A stretch of DNA of 64,000 nt from the NCBI RefSeq assembly GCF_001305675.1, contig NZ_CP011853.1:620001-684000 (forward strand), read 5' to 3'. The notes under the pieces were generated by a model that searched no databases, was not told the DNA's origin, and saw nothing but the letters and a program-made list of their open reading frames with translations. The stretch comes from Gordonia phthalatica. Its GTDB lineage: Bacteria; Actinomycetota; Actinomycetes; Mycobacteriales; Mycobacteriaceae. A program made the translations under genes and the position numbers. Numbering within the stretch: position 1 is the first letter of the stretch; every line of letters starts with the position of its first letter. Shown here one piece after another: positions 18,023-27,176 of the stretch.

Positions 18023-18514
18023 TCAGTGGTCGCAGTCGGGGGCCAGTCGCTGAATCATCTTGGTGCACGCCGAGCGGAGGGCGTCGCGTTCGTCGTCGGT
18101 CAGGCCGTCGAAGACCAACCGTCGCACCTCCGCCACGTGTCCGGGTGCGGCCGCGCCGACCGTCTGTAGCCCGTCGGCGGTGAGGACGGCCATCGTGTAA
18201 CGGCCGTCGGTCGGGTCGGGATCGCGGCGAACCAGACCACGCTTCTCCAGGCGACGGATCAGATGCGACAGCCGAGACAGCTCGGAGCTCGCCAGGAGGG
18301 CGAGGCGGCTCATGCGCATCGCATAATCGGGCTGCTCCGACAGGGCGGCGAGCACGTAGTACTCCAGGAAGCTGAGCTCGGCGTCGCGCTGCAACTGCGC
18401 GGTGAGGGCGGCCGGCAGGGTGCTCATCATGACGTGCAGGGCCTGCCACGTCGCGAGTTCGTCGCCGGTGAGCCAGTGAGGTTCGGGGATGCTGTCCGGC
18501 TCGACGACGTTCAT
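18023..18514 (-). CDS. MarR-family transcriptional regulator
   Basis: A 163-residue MarR regulator with the DNA-binding segment MRMSRLALLASSELSRLSHLIRRLEKRGLVRR and the basic wing PDPTDGRYTMAVL. The ATG at 18514 is followed by the MNVVEPDS opening; longer in-frame starts would run through the operator region. It is divergent from a DoxX-like gene with two operator-like repeats between them. The HxlR gene ends 13 bases from its own end (convergent). The ligand is unknown. Confidence 0.85.
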   Translation of the reverse strand: MNVVEPDSIPEPHWLTGDELATWQALHVMMSTLPAALTAQLQRDAELSFLEYYVLAALSEQPDYAMRMSRLALLASSELSRLSHLIRRLEKRGLVRRDPDPTDGRYTMAVLTADGLQTVGAAAPGHVAEVRRLVFDGLTDDERDALRSACTKMIQRLAPDCDH

Positions 18515-18536
18515 GACCACCACTCTACTAGCCGTC

Positions 18537-18584
18537 ACTTGAACATTCATGTCATTGGCTCTAGAGTTACATGAAAATTCAAGT
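18537..18584. promoter_or_regulatory. Pair of inverted MarR-type operators
   Basis: ACTTGAACATTCATGT (18537-18552) and ACATGAAAATTCAAGT (18569-18584) are near-inverted copies of one imperfect palindrome, ACwTGAA-nn-TTCAwGT. Their centres are 32 bp apart, about three helical turns, which would place two bound dimers on the same DNA face. They lie between the divergent MarR and DoxX-like genes. Confidence 0.7.
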
Positions 18585-18602
18585 AAAAGACAGGGAGAAC
18601 TG

Positions 18603-18980
18603 ATGAACATCGCACTGTGGATCGTGGCCGGCGTGCTGGCCGCCCTGTTCCTGATGGTCGGTGCCGCGAAGGCGGTCAAGTCGAAGGAGCAGTTCCTCGC
18701 CGACCCGCGCATGGCCTGGGCGGAGAATTATCCGGCTGGTCTGATCACCTTCATCGGCGTCGCCGAGGTACTCGGCGCAGCGGGTCTGATCCTGCCCGGC
18801 GCCTTCGGAATCGCCACCCCGCTGGTCGGCATCGCGACGATCGCGTTGGCGATCACGATGGTCGGCGCGATCGTCGTCCACGTGCGGCGCAGCGAGTGGC
18901 AGAGCGTCGTGATGAACGCGGTTCTGCTGGCGCTGCTGGTGTTCGTCGCCGTCGGTCGCCTGGGCGCCTACTCCTTCTAA
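18603..18980 (+). CDS. DoxX-like membrane protein
   Basis: A 125-residue protein with four hydrophobic segments (about residues 3-22, 46-66, 70-92 and 100-120), the layout of the DoxX-like family, including the family-type MVGAAKAVKSKEQF stretch after the first helix. AGGGAGAACTG precedes the ATG. Members sit in the inner membrane, and some have been linked to redox or thiol stress. It is divergent from a MarR gene with paired operators, so it is probably the regulated target. Confidence 0.82.
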   Translation: MNIALWIVAGVLAALFLMVGAAKAVKSKEQFLADPRMAWAENYPAGLITFIGVAEVLGAAGLILPGAFGIATPLVGIATIALAITMVGAIVVHVRRSEWQSVVMNAVLLALLVFVAVGRLGAYSF

Positions 18981-19000
18981 TGTCCCGCACCACTTGTCGG

Positions 19001-19070
19001 CGAGTCGCACCACCTCTGTTTCTCGCACTCGGTCGCGACCAAGTGCGGGAAACACAAGTGGTGCGACTCG
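19001..19070. repeat. Long compound inverted repeat (hairpin family copy 1)
   Basis: Outer arms CGAGTCGCACCAC (19001-19013) and GTGGTGCGACTCG (19058-19070) are perfect. An inner arm TCTCGCACT...AGTGCGGGA flanks the loop CGGTCGCGAC. The core CTGTnTCnCGCACTCGGTCGCGAC...AGTGCGGGAnACACAAGTGGTGC recurs at 30263-30325, so it is a dispersed element. It lies between the convergent DoxX-like and beta-propeller genes. Confidence 0.7.
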
Positions 19071-19090
19071 ATGTGCCGGCCGCGACGGGA

Positions 19091-20395
19091 CTAGTTCGGG
19101 CGTAGCACGGTGAGGGTGCTGCCCTGGCGGAGAACGATCCGACCGTCGACGATCTCAGCGGTTCCGGAGATCGGACGCGACCACAGTTGCGTTCCGGCAT
19201 CGATGCTGTAGGCGGTCAACTGATTCGGATTCGCGAAGACGGCCATCTCGTTGGAGGCGCCCACGCAGGTCGAGACGTCGAGGCCGGCGTCCGGGTCGTC
19301 GAGGGCCGGGGGCGGCATGGAGCCGCGGCGAGCGCCGTCGATCAGGTCGAAGAAGACCCGTGACCGATCCTTGCGCGCCACCGAGAACACCGCGCCGCAC
19401 GGCCGTGCATTGGACTTCGACAGGTTCGGGTCGCCTATCTGCCAGAGTGCTTCGCCGGTCGCCGGATCGACGATCTCGTAGCGTCCCGCCGCTTCGAGCG
19501 CCGAGCCCTCGCCCGCGGGTGCGATCACGGGATACGTCGACGGGCCACGGACCAGACGCGATCGCTCGGCGGTGCCCGACGGCGTGCCGGAGACGCCGGT
19601 ATCGGTGGCGGGGTAGAAGGTGACCGACTCCGATCCGGGCGCGGTCCGAGCGGCGGCGATCCCGGTGCTGAAGGTGTCGATGGTGCACTGGCTGCAGGAG
19701 ACGAGGTCGTCGCCGTCGACCGGGTCGACGACGAAGCTCGCGCCGTCCGAGGTGGCGACGACCAGCGCGTCGTGCGCCGCACTGACCTTGGCGGCGCCGG
19801 CGAAGGTGCGGCTCCACATCGTGGTGCCCGAGGGGGTGCGCAGGCTGACCTGGTAGCCCGACTGATTGACGTGCACGAAGTTCGGACCCAAGCCGATCAC
19901 CGTCGACGTGTCGTCGCTGTCCGCGGCGCGGGTCGGGATGCCCGACGAGCGGTCGACCAGGTAGAAGCCGTTCTTCGGGCCGTCTATCTGGAGGCGGATC
20001 GCGCAGCCGATCTGGCCGCGAGCGGTGATTCCGCAGCTGCCGAAGCCTGCGTCGACGGGCGCGTCCCACTGAGGTCGCCCCGAGCGGGAGTCGACCAGCA
20101 TGAACTCGCGTTTGAATCCGACCGGGTACGAGATCAGCCAGTCGTTGCCGGCGGTGGCCGCCACGGTGACCGCTCCCTGACCGCCCGCGCCAGGCAGCAC
20201 GGTGTCGTCGAGCGTCCACGACTCCGCGGGCTCGGCGGCGTAATTCTGCAGGACGCCCTGCGCGGAGGGATCGCCGTCGACGGTCGGCGTGCCGGACAGG
20301 ACGACGCCTGCGGTCACCAGCAGAGCGATGGATCCGGCCGCGGCGACCGCGGGCATCCCGAGGTGCAAGCGGTCGAGGAGTGCGCGCAGCGACAT
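19091..20395 (-). CDS. Membrane-anchored PQQ-like beta-propeller protein, function unknown
   Basis: A 434-residue protein with a short cytoplasmic N-terminus, one hydrophobic segment (about residues 17-38, AVAAAGSIALLVTAGVVL) and an extracytoplasmic domain. The domain has repeated blade-like strands with D-x-x-(S/T)-G-x-x-x-W phrasing (SRSGRPQWDAP, DPATGEALWQIG, DAGTQLWSRP), typical of PQQ-like quinoprotein propellers. Several Cys (GSCGITARGQIGCA, SCSQC) could form disulfides outside the cell. No catalytic residues can be assigned. ATG 20395 is preferred to an upstream TTG. A scaffold or binding role at the envelope is inferred. Confidence 0.75.
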   Translation of the reverse strand: MSLRALLDRLHLGMPAVAAAGSIALLVTAGVVLSGTPTVDGDPSAQGVLQNYAAEPAESWTLDDTVLPGAGGQGAVTVAATAGNDWLISYPVGFKREFMLVDSRSGRPQWDAPVDAGFGSCGITARGQIGCAIRLQIDGPKNGFYLVDRSSGIPTRAADSDDTSTVIGLGPNFVHVNQSGYQVSLRTPSGTTMWSRTFAGAAKVSAAHDALVVATSDGASFVVDPVDGDDLVSCSQCTIDTFSTGIAAARTAPGSESVTFYPATDTGVSGTPSGTAERSRLVRGPSTYPVIAPAGEGSALEAAGRYEIVDPATGEALWQIGDPNLSKSNARPCGAVFSVARKDRSRVFFDLIDGARRGSMPPPALDDPDAGLDVSTCVGASNEMAVFANPNQLTAYSIDAGTQLWSRPISGTAEIVDGRIVLRQGSTLTVLRPN

Positions 20396-20791
20396 GCGAT
20401 CAGTCAATCACGTGTCCGGGATACCTCCGGAACCCCGGCTCGGAGGCGAGTTCGCGACCCCGGTCGGCCCGGACCCGGACGGCGCTGTGATCTGGCGCAC
20501 GCTACCATCGGTAGGGTGTCGAGCCGCTGGAAGACGTGCGTTTCCGGTGCGGTTCGAGAGGTCGATCTCCACTCTTGACGCCCGTTCGCTCAGGGCGTAC
20601 GAGGGCGGGAACATCGGCCTTGAGCGCGACGTTATCAACCACAGAACCCCGTCGCAGTCCAGAGCACCCGCCTGAGGCTGGGCGTAAAAGCAGCGTTGTC
20701 GTCACTGACCACTACAGTGGAGGCAGGGCTGGTCGCCAAAGTTCGTCACATAGGTGACAGCGGCCGGGGCGCAAGCAATAGAGGGAGAACA
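20396..20791. promoter_or_regulatory. Intergenic region upstream of clpC
   Basis: This 396-base gap between divergent genes holds no convincing gene. It contains inverted repeats CTACC-ATC-GGTAG (about 20503-20515) and GTCAC-ATAG-GTGAC (20745-20758), the latter about 35 bases before the clpC start, plus TCGCC words that recall ClgR sites. These are possible control elements for clpC. No -10/-35 pair stands out. Confidence 0.4.
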
Positions 20792-23332
20792 ATGTTCGAA
20801 CGGTTCACCGACCGCGCACGCCGGGTTGTCGTCCTGGCGCAGGAAGAAGCGCGGATGCTCAACCACAACTACATCGGTACCGAGCACATCCTCCTGGGTC
20901 TCATCCACGAGGGTGAAGGTGTCGCCGCCAAGGCACTCGAATCACTCGGCATCTCGTTGGAGGCCGTCCGCAGTCAGGTCGAGGAGATCATCGGTCAGGG
21001 CCAGCAGGCGCCGTCCGGTCACATCCCCTTCACCCCGCGTGCCAAGAAAGTGCTGGAGCTGAGCCTCCGCGAGGCGCTGCAGCTGGGCCACAACTACATC
21101 GGCACCGAGCACATCCTGCTCGGCCTGATCCGCGAGGGTGAGGGCGTCGCCGCGCAGGTGCTGGTGAAGCTGGGCGCCGACCTGAACAAGGTCCGCCAGC
21201 AGGTCATCCAGCTGCTCTCGGGTTACCAGGGCAAGGAGCCTGCCGAGGCGGGCACCGGCGCGCGGTCGTCGGAGTCGGGCACCCCGTCGACGTCGCTGGT
21301 GCTGGACCAGTTCGGTCGTAACCTCACCACCGCCGCGAGCGAGGGCAAACTCGACCCCGTCATCGGGCGCGAGAAAGAGGTCGAGCGGATCATGCAGGTC
21401 CTCTCGCGTCGCACCAAGAACAATCCGGTCCTCATCGGCGAGCCCGGCGTCGGCAAGACCGCCGTCGTCGAAGGCCTGGCGCAGGCGATCGTCGCGGGCA
21501 ACGTCCCGGAGACGCTCAAGGACAAGCAGCTGTACACCCTCGACCTCGGTTCGCTGGTCGCGGGCAGCCGCTACCGCGGTGACTTCGAGGAGCGCCTGAA
21601 GAAGGTCCTCAAGGAGATCAACACTCGCGGCGACATCATCCTGTTCATCGACGAGCTGCACCAGCTGGTCGGTGCCGGCGCTGCCGAGGGCGCGATCGAC
21701 GCCGCCAGCATCCTGAAGCCGAAGCTGGCCCGCGGCGAGCTGCAGACCATCGGCGCCACCACTCTCGACGAGTACCGCAAGTACATCGAGAAGGATGCCG
21801 CGCTGGAGCGTCGTTTCCAGCCGGTCCAGGTCGGCGAGCCGTCGGTGGAGCACACCATCGAGATCCTCAAGGGTCTGCGCGACCGCTACGAGCAGCACCA
21901 CAAGGTGTCCATCACCGACGGAGCCCTCGCTGCGGCGGCGACCCTCGCGGATCGCTACATCAACGACCGCTTCCTGCCGGACAAGGCCATCGACCTCATC
22001 GACGAGGCCGGCGCCCGCATGCGCATCCGTCGCATGACCGCCCCGCCAGACCTGCGCGAGTTCGACGATCGCATCGCCGACGCGCGCAAGGAGAAGGAGT
22101 CGGCGATCGACGCGCAGGACTTCGAGAAGGCCGCCAGCCTCCGCGACAAGGAGAAGCAGCTGGTCGCCGAGCGGGCTGAGCGGGAGAAGCAGTGGCGTGC
22201 GGGCGACCTCGACGTCGTCGCCGAGGTCAACGACGAGGAGATCGCCGAGGTCCTGGGCAACTGGACCGGCATCCCGGTCTTCAAGCTCACCGAGGAGGAG
22301 ACCACCCGTCTGCTCCGCATGGAGGACGAGCTCCACAAGCGGATCATCGGGCAGAAGGACGCCGTCGCCGCCGTGTCGCGGGCGATCCGTCGTACGCGTG
22401 CGGGCCTCAAGGACCCGAAGCGTCCGTCGGGCTCGTTTATCTTCGCCGGCCCGTCGGGCGTCGGTAAGACCGAGCTGTCCAAGGCGCTCGCCAACTTCCT
22501 GTTCGGCGAGGACGACGCCCTGATCCAGATCGACATGGGCGAGTTCCACGACCGCTTCACCGCGTCGCGTCTGTTCGGTGCCCCTCCCGGCTACGTCGGC
22601 TACGACGAGGGCGGCCAGCTGACCGAGAAGGTCCGCCGCAAGCCGTTCTCCGTCGTCCTGTTCGACGAGATCGAGAAGGCGCACTCGGAGATCTACAACA
22701 CCCTGTTGCAGGTCCTCGAAGACGGCCGCCTCACCGACGGTCAGGGTCGCACGGTGGACTTCAAGAACACCGTCTTGATCTTCACGTCCAACCTGGGCAC
22801 CGCCGACATCTCGAAGGCCGTCGGCATGGGCTTCAGCAAGGACGACGGCCGCGGCTCCAACTACGACCGGATGAAGCAGAAGGTCAACGACGAGCTGAAG
22901 AAGCACTTCCGCCCCGAGTTCCTCAACCGCATCGATGACATCATCGTGTTCCATCAGCTGACGCAGGACGAGATCATCCAGATGGTCGACCTGATGATCG
23001 GTCGCGTGGAGGCGCAGCTGAAGAACAAGGACATGGATCTGGAGCTGACCGACAAGGCCAAGCTGCTGCTGGCCAAGCGTGGCTTCGATCCGGTGCTGGG
23101 CGCGCGTCCTCTGCGTCGCACCATCCAGCGCGAGATCGAGGACCAGCTCTCGGAGAAGATCCTCTTCGAGGAGATCAAGGCCGGTCAGATCATCCTGATC
23201 GACGTCGAGGGCTGGGACGGCGAAGGCGTGGGCGAGGACGCGAAGTTCACGTTCAGCGGTTCCGAGCGTCCGCGCGCGGTCCCCGACGCTCCGGTGGAGC
23301 TGACCAAGACCTCGGAGGGCGAGGCGGGCTGA
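20792..23332 (+). CDS. clpC1: ATP-dependent Clp protease ATP-binding subunit ClpC1
   Basis: An 846-residue Hsp100 unfoldase that feeds substrates to ClpP1P2. Domains in order: double Clp-N repeat (about 1-145, with two [28 protein letters not shown] copies), AAA1 with Walker A GEPGVGKT at 216-223, a UVR-type coiled middle domain (about 425-460), and AAA2 with Walker A GPSGVGKT at 553-560, then a D2-small domain. ATG 20792 has GAGGGAG 6 bases upstream. It is essential in mycobacteria. The gene ends in a strong terminator. Confidence 0.97.
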   Translation: MFERFTDRARRVVVLAQEEARMLNHNYIGTEHILLGLIHEGEGVAAKALESLGISLEAVRSQVEEIIGQGQQAPSGHIPFTPRAKKVLELSLREALQLGHNYIGTEHILLGLIREGEGVAAQVLVKLGADLNKVRQQVIQLLSGYQGKEPAEAGTGARSSESGTPSTSLVLDQFGRNLTTAASEGKLDPVIGREKEVERIMQVLSRRTKNNPVLIGEPGVGKTAVVEGLAQAIVAGNVPETLKDKQLYTLDLGSLVAGSRYRGDFEERLKKVLKEINTRGDIILFIDELHQLVGAGAAEGAIDAASILKPKLARGELQTIGATTLDEYRKYIEKDAALERRFQPVQVGEPSVEHTIEILKGLRDRYEQHHKVSITDGALAAAATLADRYINDRFLPDKAIDLIDEAGARMRIRRMTAPPDLREFDDRIADARKEKESAIDAQDFEKAASLRDKEKQLVAERAEREKQWRAGDLDVVAEVNDEEIAEVLGNWTGIPVFKLTEEETTRLLRMEDELHKRIIGQKDAVAAVSRAIRRTRAGLKDPKRPSGSFIFAGPSGVGKTELSKALANFLFGEDDALIQIDMGEFHDRFTASRLFGAPPGYVGYDEGGQLTEKVRRKPFSVVLFDEIEKAHSEIYNTLLQVLEDGRLTDGQGRTVDFKNTVLIFTSNLGTADISKAVGMGFSKDDGRGSNYDRMKQKVNDELKKHFRPEFLNRIDDIIVFHQLTQDEIIQMVDLMIGRVEAQLKNKDMDLELTDKAKLLLAKRGFDPVLGARPLRRTIQREIEDQLSEKILFEEIKAGQIILIDVEGWDGEGVGEDAKFTFSGSERPRAVPDAPVELTKTSEGEAG

Positions 23333-23364
23333 TCGTGACGATCGGCTGACACCGCAGTACCACG

Positions 23365-23411
23365 GCGCCGACCGTCGCCGGGAGAGATCCCGGCGGCGGT
23401 CGGCGCTTTTT
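23365..23411 (+). terminator. Strong intrinsic terminator after clpC1
   Basis: A 19-bp stem with one mismatch (GCGCCGACCGTCGCCGGGA pairing with TCCCGGCGGCGGTCGGCGC), loop GAGA and a TTTTT tail. Confidence 0.9.
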
Positions 23412-23531
23412 CGTCGTGTGACGTCCGTGGACGATGAGCGTCTCCCGGTGAGTGGGAGGTCCGCCGAGTTTCAGCACAATTGTTAAGTCAAGTGATCAAA
23501 CTCTTTGTCAGGCCGGAATCGATTCAGATGA

Positions 23532-24263
23532 CCGGCGAGGACCGACTGGTTCACGCTGCGCGAAGCCCGTGCGCAGCTGCCGACGTACGACCCCGCGGGC
23601 ATCGAGGTCGTCACCGCGTCGACCATCTCGCCGAACGGGTCGGTCCTCGCAGGCACCAACGGCCTGTCGATGCTGTCGTTGGCGGCGAGCTCGCCGGTCG
23701 GATTCGAGGCGCTCGATCGGAACTGGGGGATCTACGAGAAGGTCTCGGCCGAGCACGGGCACGTCGCCGACCGCTCCACCTGGCGCGTGGTCAACCCGAT
23801 GTTCCTCGCCGAGACGCAGGCCGACGCCGAACGCGCGGTCCAGCGACGCATCCAGTCGATGGCCTACTACGCGAATCGCCAGAACGGCCGCTACCCCGAC
23901 TGGGGCGAGACCCCGAAGGGCGTCATCGACCACTGGCGCAACGAGGGGATCGGCGAGTTCGGTCAGGCCATCATCGGCACCCCGGACCAGGCGATCGCCC
24001 AGATCGAGCGCCTCATCGAGAAGACCGGCGGCTTCGGCACCATGCTGATCCTGCACGTCGACATGGCCGACTGGGAGGACACCAAGCGCAGCTTCGAACT
24101 GTTCGCGTCCGAGGTGATCCCTCACTTCCGACGTCGCAATGTCGGTCGACAGGCCAGCCTTCAGTTCGCCGAGGACAACCGGGAATTCTTGATCGGCGGC
24201 CTGGTCAACGCGCTCCAGAAGGCGAGCGCCGAGTACGCCGACGGCGAGAAGGCGAGGGCGTGA
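23532..24263 (+). pseudogene. 5'-truncated LLM-class flavin-dependent monooxygenase remnant
   Basis: The frame encodes roughly the C-terminal 240 residues of a luciferase-like (LLM, limonene/alkane-type) FMN-dependent monooxygenase, entering the fold at DWFTLREARAQLPTYDP. The N-terminal half with the flavin pocket is missing. A TGA at 23529-23531 closes the frame. The only nearby start with context (ATG 23528) is out of frame, so a deletion seems to have joined an original 5' end to mid-gene sequence. The remnant ends ...EKARA and its TGA nearly touches the alcohol dehydrogenase start, showing that it was once the first gene of this operon. A short product from ATG 23670 is possible but would lack the active site. 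Confidence 0.75.
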
Positions 24264-24265
24264 CC

Positions 24266-25342
24266 ATGCGCGCTGTGCAGTTCCTGGACGACGAGTTCGC
24301 CCTCGCCGAGGTCGCCGATCTCCCCACGCTGGGACCCGGACAGATCCGGATCGACATCCACGCCTGCGGCATCTGCGGCAGCGACCTGTCCGCGTCGAAG
24401 GCGCCGTGCCGGTTCGTGGAGGTGATGCACGCGGCCCGCTACCCGCTGGCGGAGTTCGACCCGAATCGGCCCATCGTCCTCGGTCACGAGTACGCCGGAC
24501 TGGTCGCCGAGACGGCCGACGACGTGACCGACCTCGCGGTCGGCGACCGCGTGACCGGGCTCGGGATCGTCACCGACACCAGCACCGGGATCCCGAAGAT
24601 CATCGGCTACTCCAACAGCTATCACGGCGGGTTCGGCGACCAGATCGTCGTCGACGCGGTGTGGGTGCGGCACGTCCCCGACGGCTTGTCGCTGGAGCAC
24701 GCCGCACTGGCAGAGCCCCTGCACGTCGGCGAACTGCACATGCAGCGGTCCGGGTTGACCTCGTCCGACTCCGCCCTCGTCATCGGCTGCGGAACCATCG
24801 GGCTCGGCGCGATCATCGCCGCCAAGGCGCGGGGCGCGCATCGGGTGATCGCGTCCGAGCCGTCACCGAAGCGACGTGAACTCGCGAAGCGGATGGGTGC
24901 CGACATCGTCGTCGATCCGACGGCCGAGGATCCGATCGACGTGTGGAATCGCTTCGTCGCCGACGGCGGCGACACGCTGGAGAGCGGTGGCGGCGGGACC
25001 CTCATCGCCTATGAGTGCAGTGGCCGCCAGGGCATGATCGACACCCTGCTCCGGACCCTGCCGTTCGACTCCCGCATCCAGGTGCTGGCCGCGCCGTTCG
25101 CCGACGAGACCATCGTGCCGGTGATCGGACAGCTCCGTCGCATCGCCATCAACTTCGGACACGGGCCCACCGAACGCGCCTACGAGATCGTGCTGGAACG
25201 CCTGGCGGACGGCACCGTCGACGCCGACGCGATCATCACCGGCCGCGTCGGTCTGGAGGGCGTCGCCGACGCCTTCACCGCGCTCCGGAGCCCCGACGAC
25301 CACGTCAAGATCATGGTCCTCCCGCGCGGCACGGCCCACTGA
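24266..25342 (+). CDS. Zinc-dependent medium-chain alcohol dehydrogenase
   Basis: A 358-residue MDR oxidoreductase. Catalytic zinc ligands are visible in CGICGSD (about residues 33-39) and the GHEYAG motif. The Rossmann motif is GCGTIGLGA. The four-Cys structural-zinc lobe of classical alcohol dehydrogenases is absent, as in several butanediol- and sorbitol-dehydrogenase relatives. It starts 2 bases after the LLM remnant stop and is followed 30 bases later by an epoxide-hydrolase-like gene. It probably oxidises a secondary alcohol formed in a monooxygenase-based degradation pathway; the substrate is unknown. Confidence 0.85.
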   Translation: MRAVQFLDDEFALAEVADLPTLGPGQIRIDIHACGICGSDLSASKAPCRFVEVMHAARYPLAEFDPNRPIVLGHEYAGLVAETADDVTDLAVGDRVTGLGIVTDTSTGIPKIIGYSNSYHGGFGDQIVVDAVWVRHVPDGLSLEHAALAEPLHVGELHMQRSGLTSSDSALVIGCGTIGLGAIIAAKARGAHRVIASEPSPKRRELAKRMGADIVVDPTAEDPIDVWNRFVADGGDTLESGGGGTLIAYECSGRQGMIDTLLRTLPFDSRIQVLAAPFADETIVPVIGQLRRIAINFGHGPTERAYEIVLERLADGTVDADAIITGRVGLEGVADAFTALRSPDDHVKIMVLPRGTAH

Positions 25343-25372
25343 CCGGCGACTCCCATCAGAAAGCGACACGAC

Positions 25373-26350
25373 ATGCTGCTTCCCGAACCCCGATTCGTCG
25401 ACACCGACGGTGCGCGGATCGCCGTCTACGAGGCGATTCCGACCGGCGTCCCCAACGACGTCTGCGTGGTCCTGTGCCACGGCTTCCCCGAGCTCGCCGC
25501 GAGCTGGCACCGCCAACTGCAGCCGATCGCCGACGCCGGCTTCCACGTGCTGGCACCCGACATGAGCGGCTACGGACTGTCCACCGGTCCCGAGGACCGC
25601 ACCGCGTACAGCATCGCGGAGAACACCGCCGACGTCGCCGCGCTGGTCCGCGACGCCGGCTTCGAGAAGGCCGTGGTCGTCGGCCACGACTTCGGCGGAA
25701 TGATGTCGTGGTGGACGCCCTACCTGCAACCGGAGGTGGTCGCCGGCGTCATCACGCTGAACACGCCGTTCGGCTACATCCGCAACGATCCGCTCGAGAA
25801 GTACGCGGAGCTCTACGGCCCGGACAACTACGTCGCGTACTTCCAGACCGACGAGTGCGAGGCGTTGATGGACGCGGACGTCGCGCGGACCGTCCGGTTC
25901 TTCTTCCGTCGCGACACCGGGCAGGGCACCAACCTCTCGAGATCGGGCCGACACGATCCGGAGTCGATGGCCTACATCCACTGGCTGAAGGACGACGAGG
26001 CCACCTGGCCCGGCGAGGTGGTCATGTCCGACGAGGAGATGGCGTTCTACGTCGACGCGTACCGACGGTCGGGCTTCGGCGGCGGACTCAACTGGTACCG
26101 GAGCATCCAGAACAACTGGCGCGTCCACAACCGACTGTTCCCCGACGGCCGGATCCCGCGCCAGTCGATACCCGCGCTGTTGATCGCGGCCCGCCACGAT
26201 CCGGTTTGCGCACCGCAGCTGACGGACGATCTGCTGCAGTACTTCGACACCTTCGAGCGGCGGGTGCTCGACACCGGGCACTGGACGCAGCTGGAGGACC
26301 CGGACGGGACGACGGCCCTGATCGTCGACTGGCTGACACGTCACTTCTGA
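25373..26350 (+). CDS. Alpha/beta hydrolase, epoxide-hydrolase type
   Basis: A 325-residue alpha/beta hydrolase. The nucleophile elbow is GHDFGG with Asp106, marking an epoxide hydrolase or haloalkane dehalogenase rather than an esterase. The oxyanion motif is HGFPE, which favours epoxide hydrolase. The catalytic His is in DTGHWTQLEDP near the C-terminus. A long cap with several Trp and Tyr residues lies between. It follows the alcohol dehydrogenase in the same operon, so it would open an epoxide made by the now-truncated monooxygenase or a lost partner. The substrate is unknown. Confidence 0.88.
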   Translation: MLLPEPRFVDTDGARIAVYEAIPTGVPNDVCVVLCHGFPELAASWHRQLQPIADAGFHVLAPDMSGYGLSTGPEDRTAYSIAENTADVAALVRDAGFEKAVVVGHDFGGMMSWWTPYLQPEVVAGVITLNTPFGYIRNDPLEKYAELYGPDNYVAYFQTDECEALMDADVARTVRFFFRRDTGQGTNLSRSGRHDPESMAYIHWLKDDEATWPGEVVMSDEEMAFYVDAYRRSGFGGGLNWYRSIQNNWRVHNRLFPDGRIPRQSIPALLIAARHDPVCAPQLTDDLLQYFDTFERRVLDTGHWTQLEDPDGTTALIVDWLTRHF

Positions 26351-26396
26351 CCGATTCGCTATCGTCGATCAGCGAGGACGGACAGTGAGGACATCG

Positions 26397-27035
26397 ATGG
26401 CGGACGCGGTACCCAACCGGCTGGGCACGGCGACGCGCGCCCTGCTCATCGAGACCGCGGAACGGCTGTTCGCCGAGCAGGGGATCGACGCGGTCTCGGT
26501 GCGCTCGATCAACACCGCGGCGGGGCAGGGGGCCGCCGCCGTGTACTACCACTTCGGGACCAAGGAGGGACTGCTCACAGCGGTCCTGACGGACCTCGGG
26601 AACGATGTCGCCGCCGACATCACCGGGCGCCTCGCCGACCTGGCCGGCGATCCGCGCACCCCCGACCTCGAGGACGTGGTCCGCGCCCTGGCGACGCCGT
26701 ATCTCGCGCTCCTTCAGCGGGAACGCGTCCGCGGCATGCGGTGGATCCGGATCGTCGTACAGCTGCTCGGCGATCGTCGAGCAGCGATCGCCGAGACCGG
26801 ACAGGACGAGGTGACGGCGGCACTGCGCGCGCAGGTCCGTCGAGCCGTTCCCGGCGTCGCCCGGGAGCGGGTCGACAGGCGGTGGCCCATCGCGGTCGCG
26901 AGCTTCCTGCAGTCGCTCACCCGGATCGACGACGGAGTACCCGGTCGCGGACGGTTGTCGGACGATGAGCTCGTCGAGTTCTTCGACGATCTGGTGGCGT
27001 TCGTCGCGGGCGGCGCGGCGCGGATGCTGGGCTGA
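26397..27035 (+). CDS. TetR-family transcriptional regulator
   Basis: A 212-residue TetR regulator with the helix-turn-helix in residues about 10-58 (VRSINTAAGQGAAAVYYHFGTKEGLL) and a helical ligand domain. ATG 26397 has GAGGA 6 bases upstream; GTG 26385 is an alternative. It follows the epoxide-hydrolase-like gene by 46 bases, with a possible TATCGT -10 in the gap, so it could be transcribed on its own. It is the likely regulator of the small catabolic operon. Confidence 0.83.
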   Translation: MADAVPNRLGTATRALLIETAERLFAEQGIDAVSVRSINTAAGQGAAAVYYHFGTKEGLLTAVLTDLGNDVAADITGRLADLAGDPRTPDLEDVVRALATPYLALLQRERVRGMRWIRIVVQLLGDRRAAIAETGQDEVTAALRAQVRRAVPGVARERVDRRWPIAVASFLQSLTRIDDGVPGRGRLSDDELVEFFDDLVAFVAGGAARMLG

Positions 27036-27176
27036 GTCGGATGCTGGGCCGGCCGGTCGGCTCGGGTCCCGCTGTCCGGGACGGGGCGGCGCCGCTCGGG
27101 TCCTCTGCTCCTAGGTTCGTAGGAGAAGCGTCGTGCGCGCTGCGCCGCCCCGCATCCGTCACTCTGGAGGACCCCG

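Noticed and set aside
20696..20792. A longer clpC1 start about 32 codons upstream
   Set aside because: ClpC proteins begin at [17 protein letters not shown], and a clear GAGGGAG site precedes ATG 20792.
20942..22954. Long minus-strand frame opposite clpC1
   Set aside because: It is antisense to a highly conserved gene, has no ribosome-binding site and has biased composition.
23480..25342. A 620-codon frame that runs from the truncated monooxygenase region into the alcohol dehydrogenase
   Set aside because: Only the part from ATG 24266 resembles a protein family; the upstream part is a shifted reading of the monooxygenase remnant.
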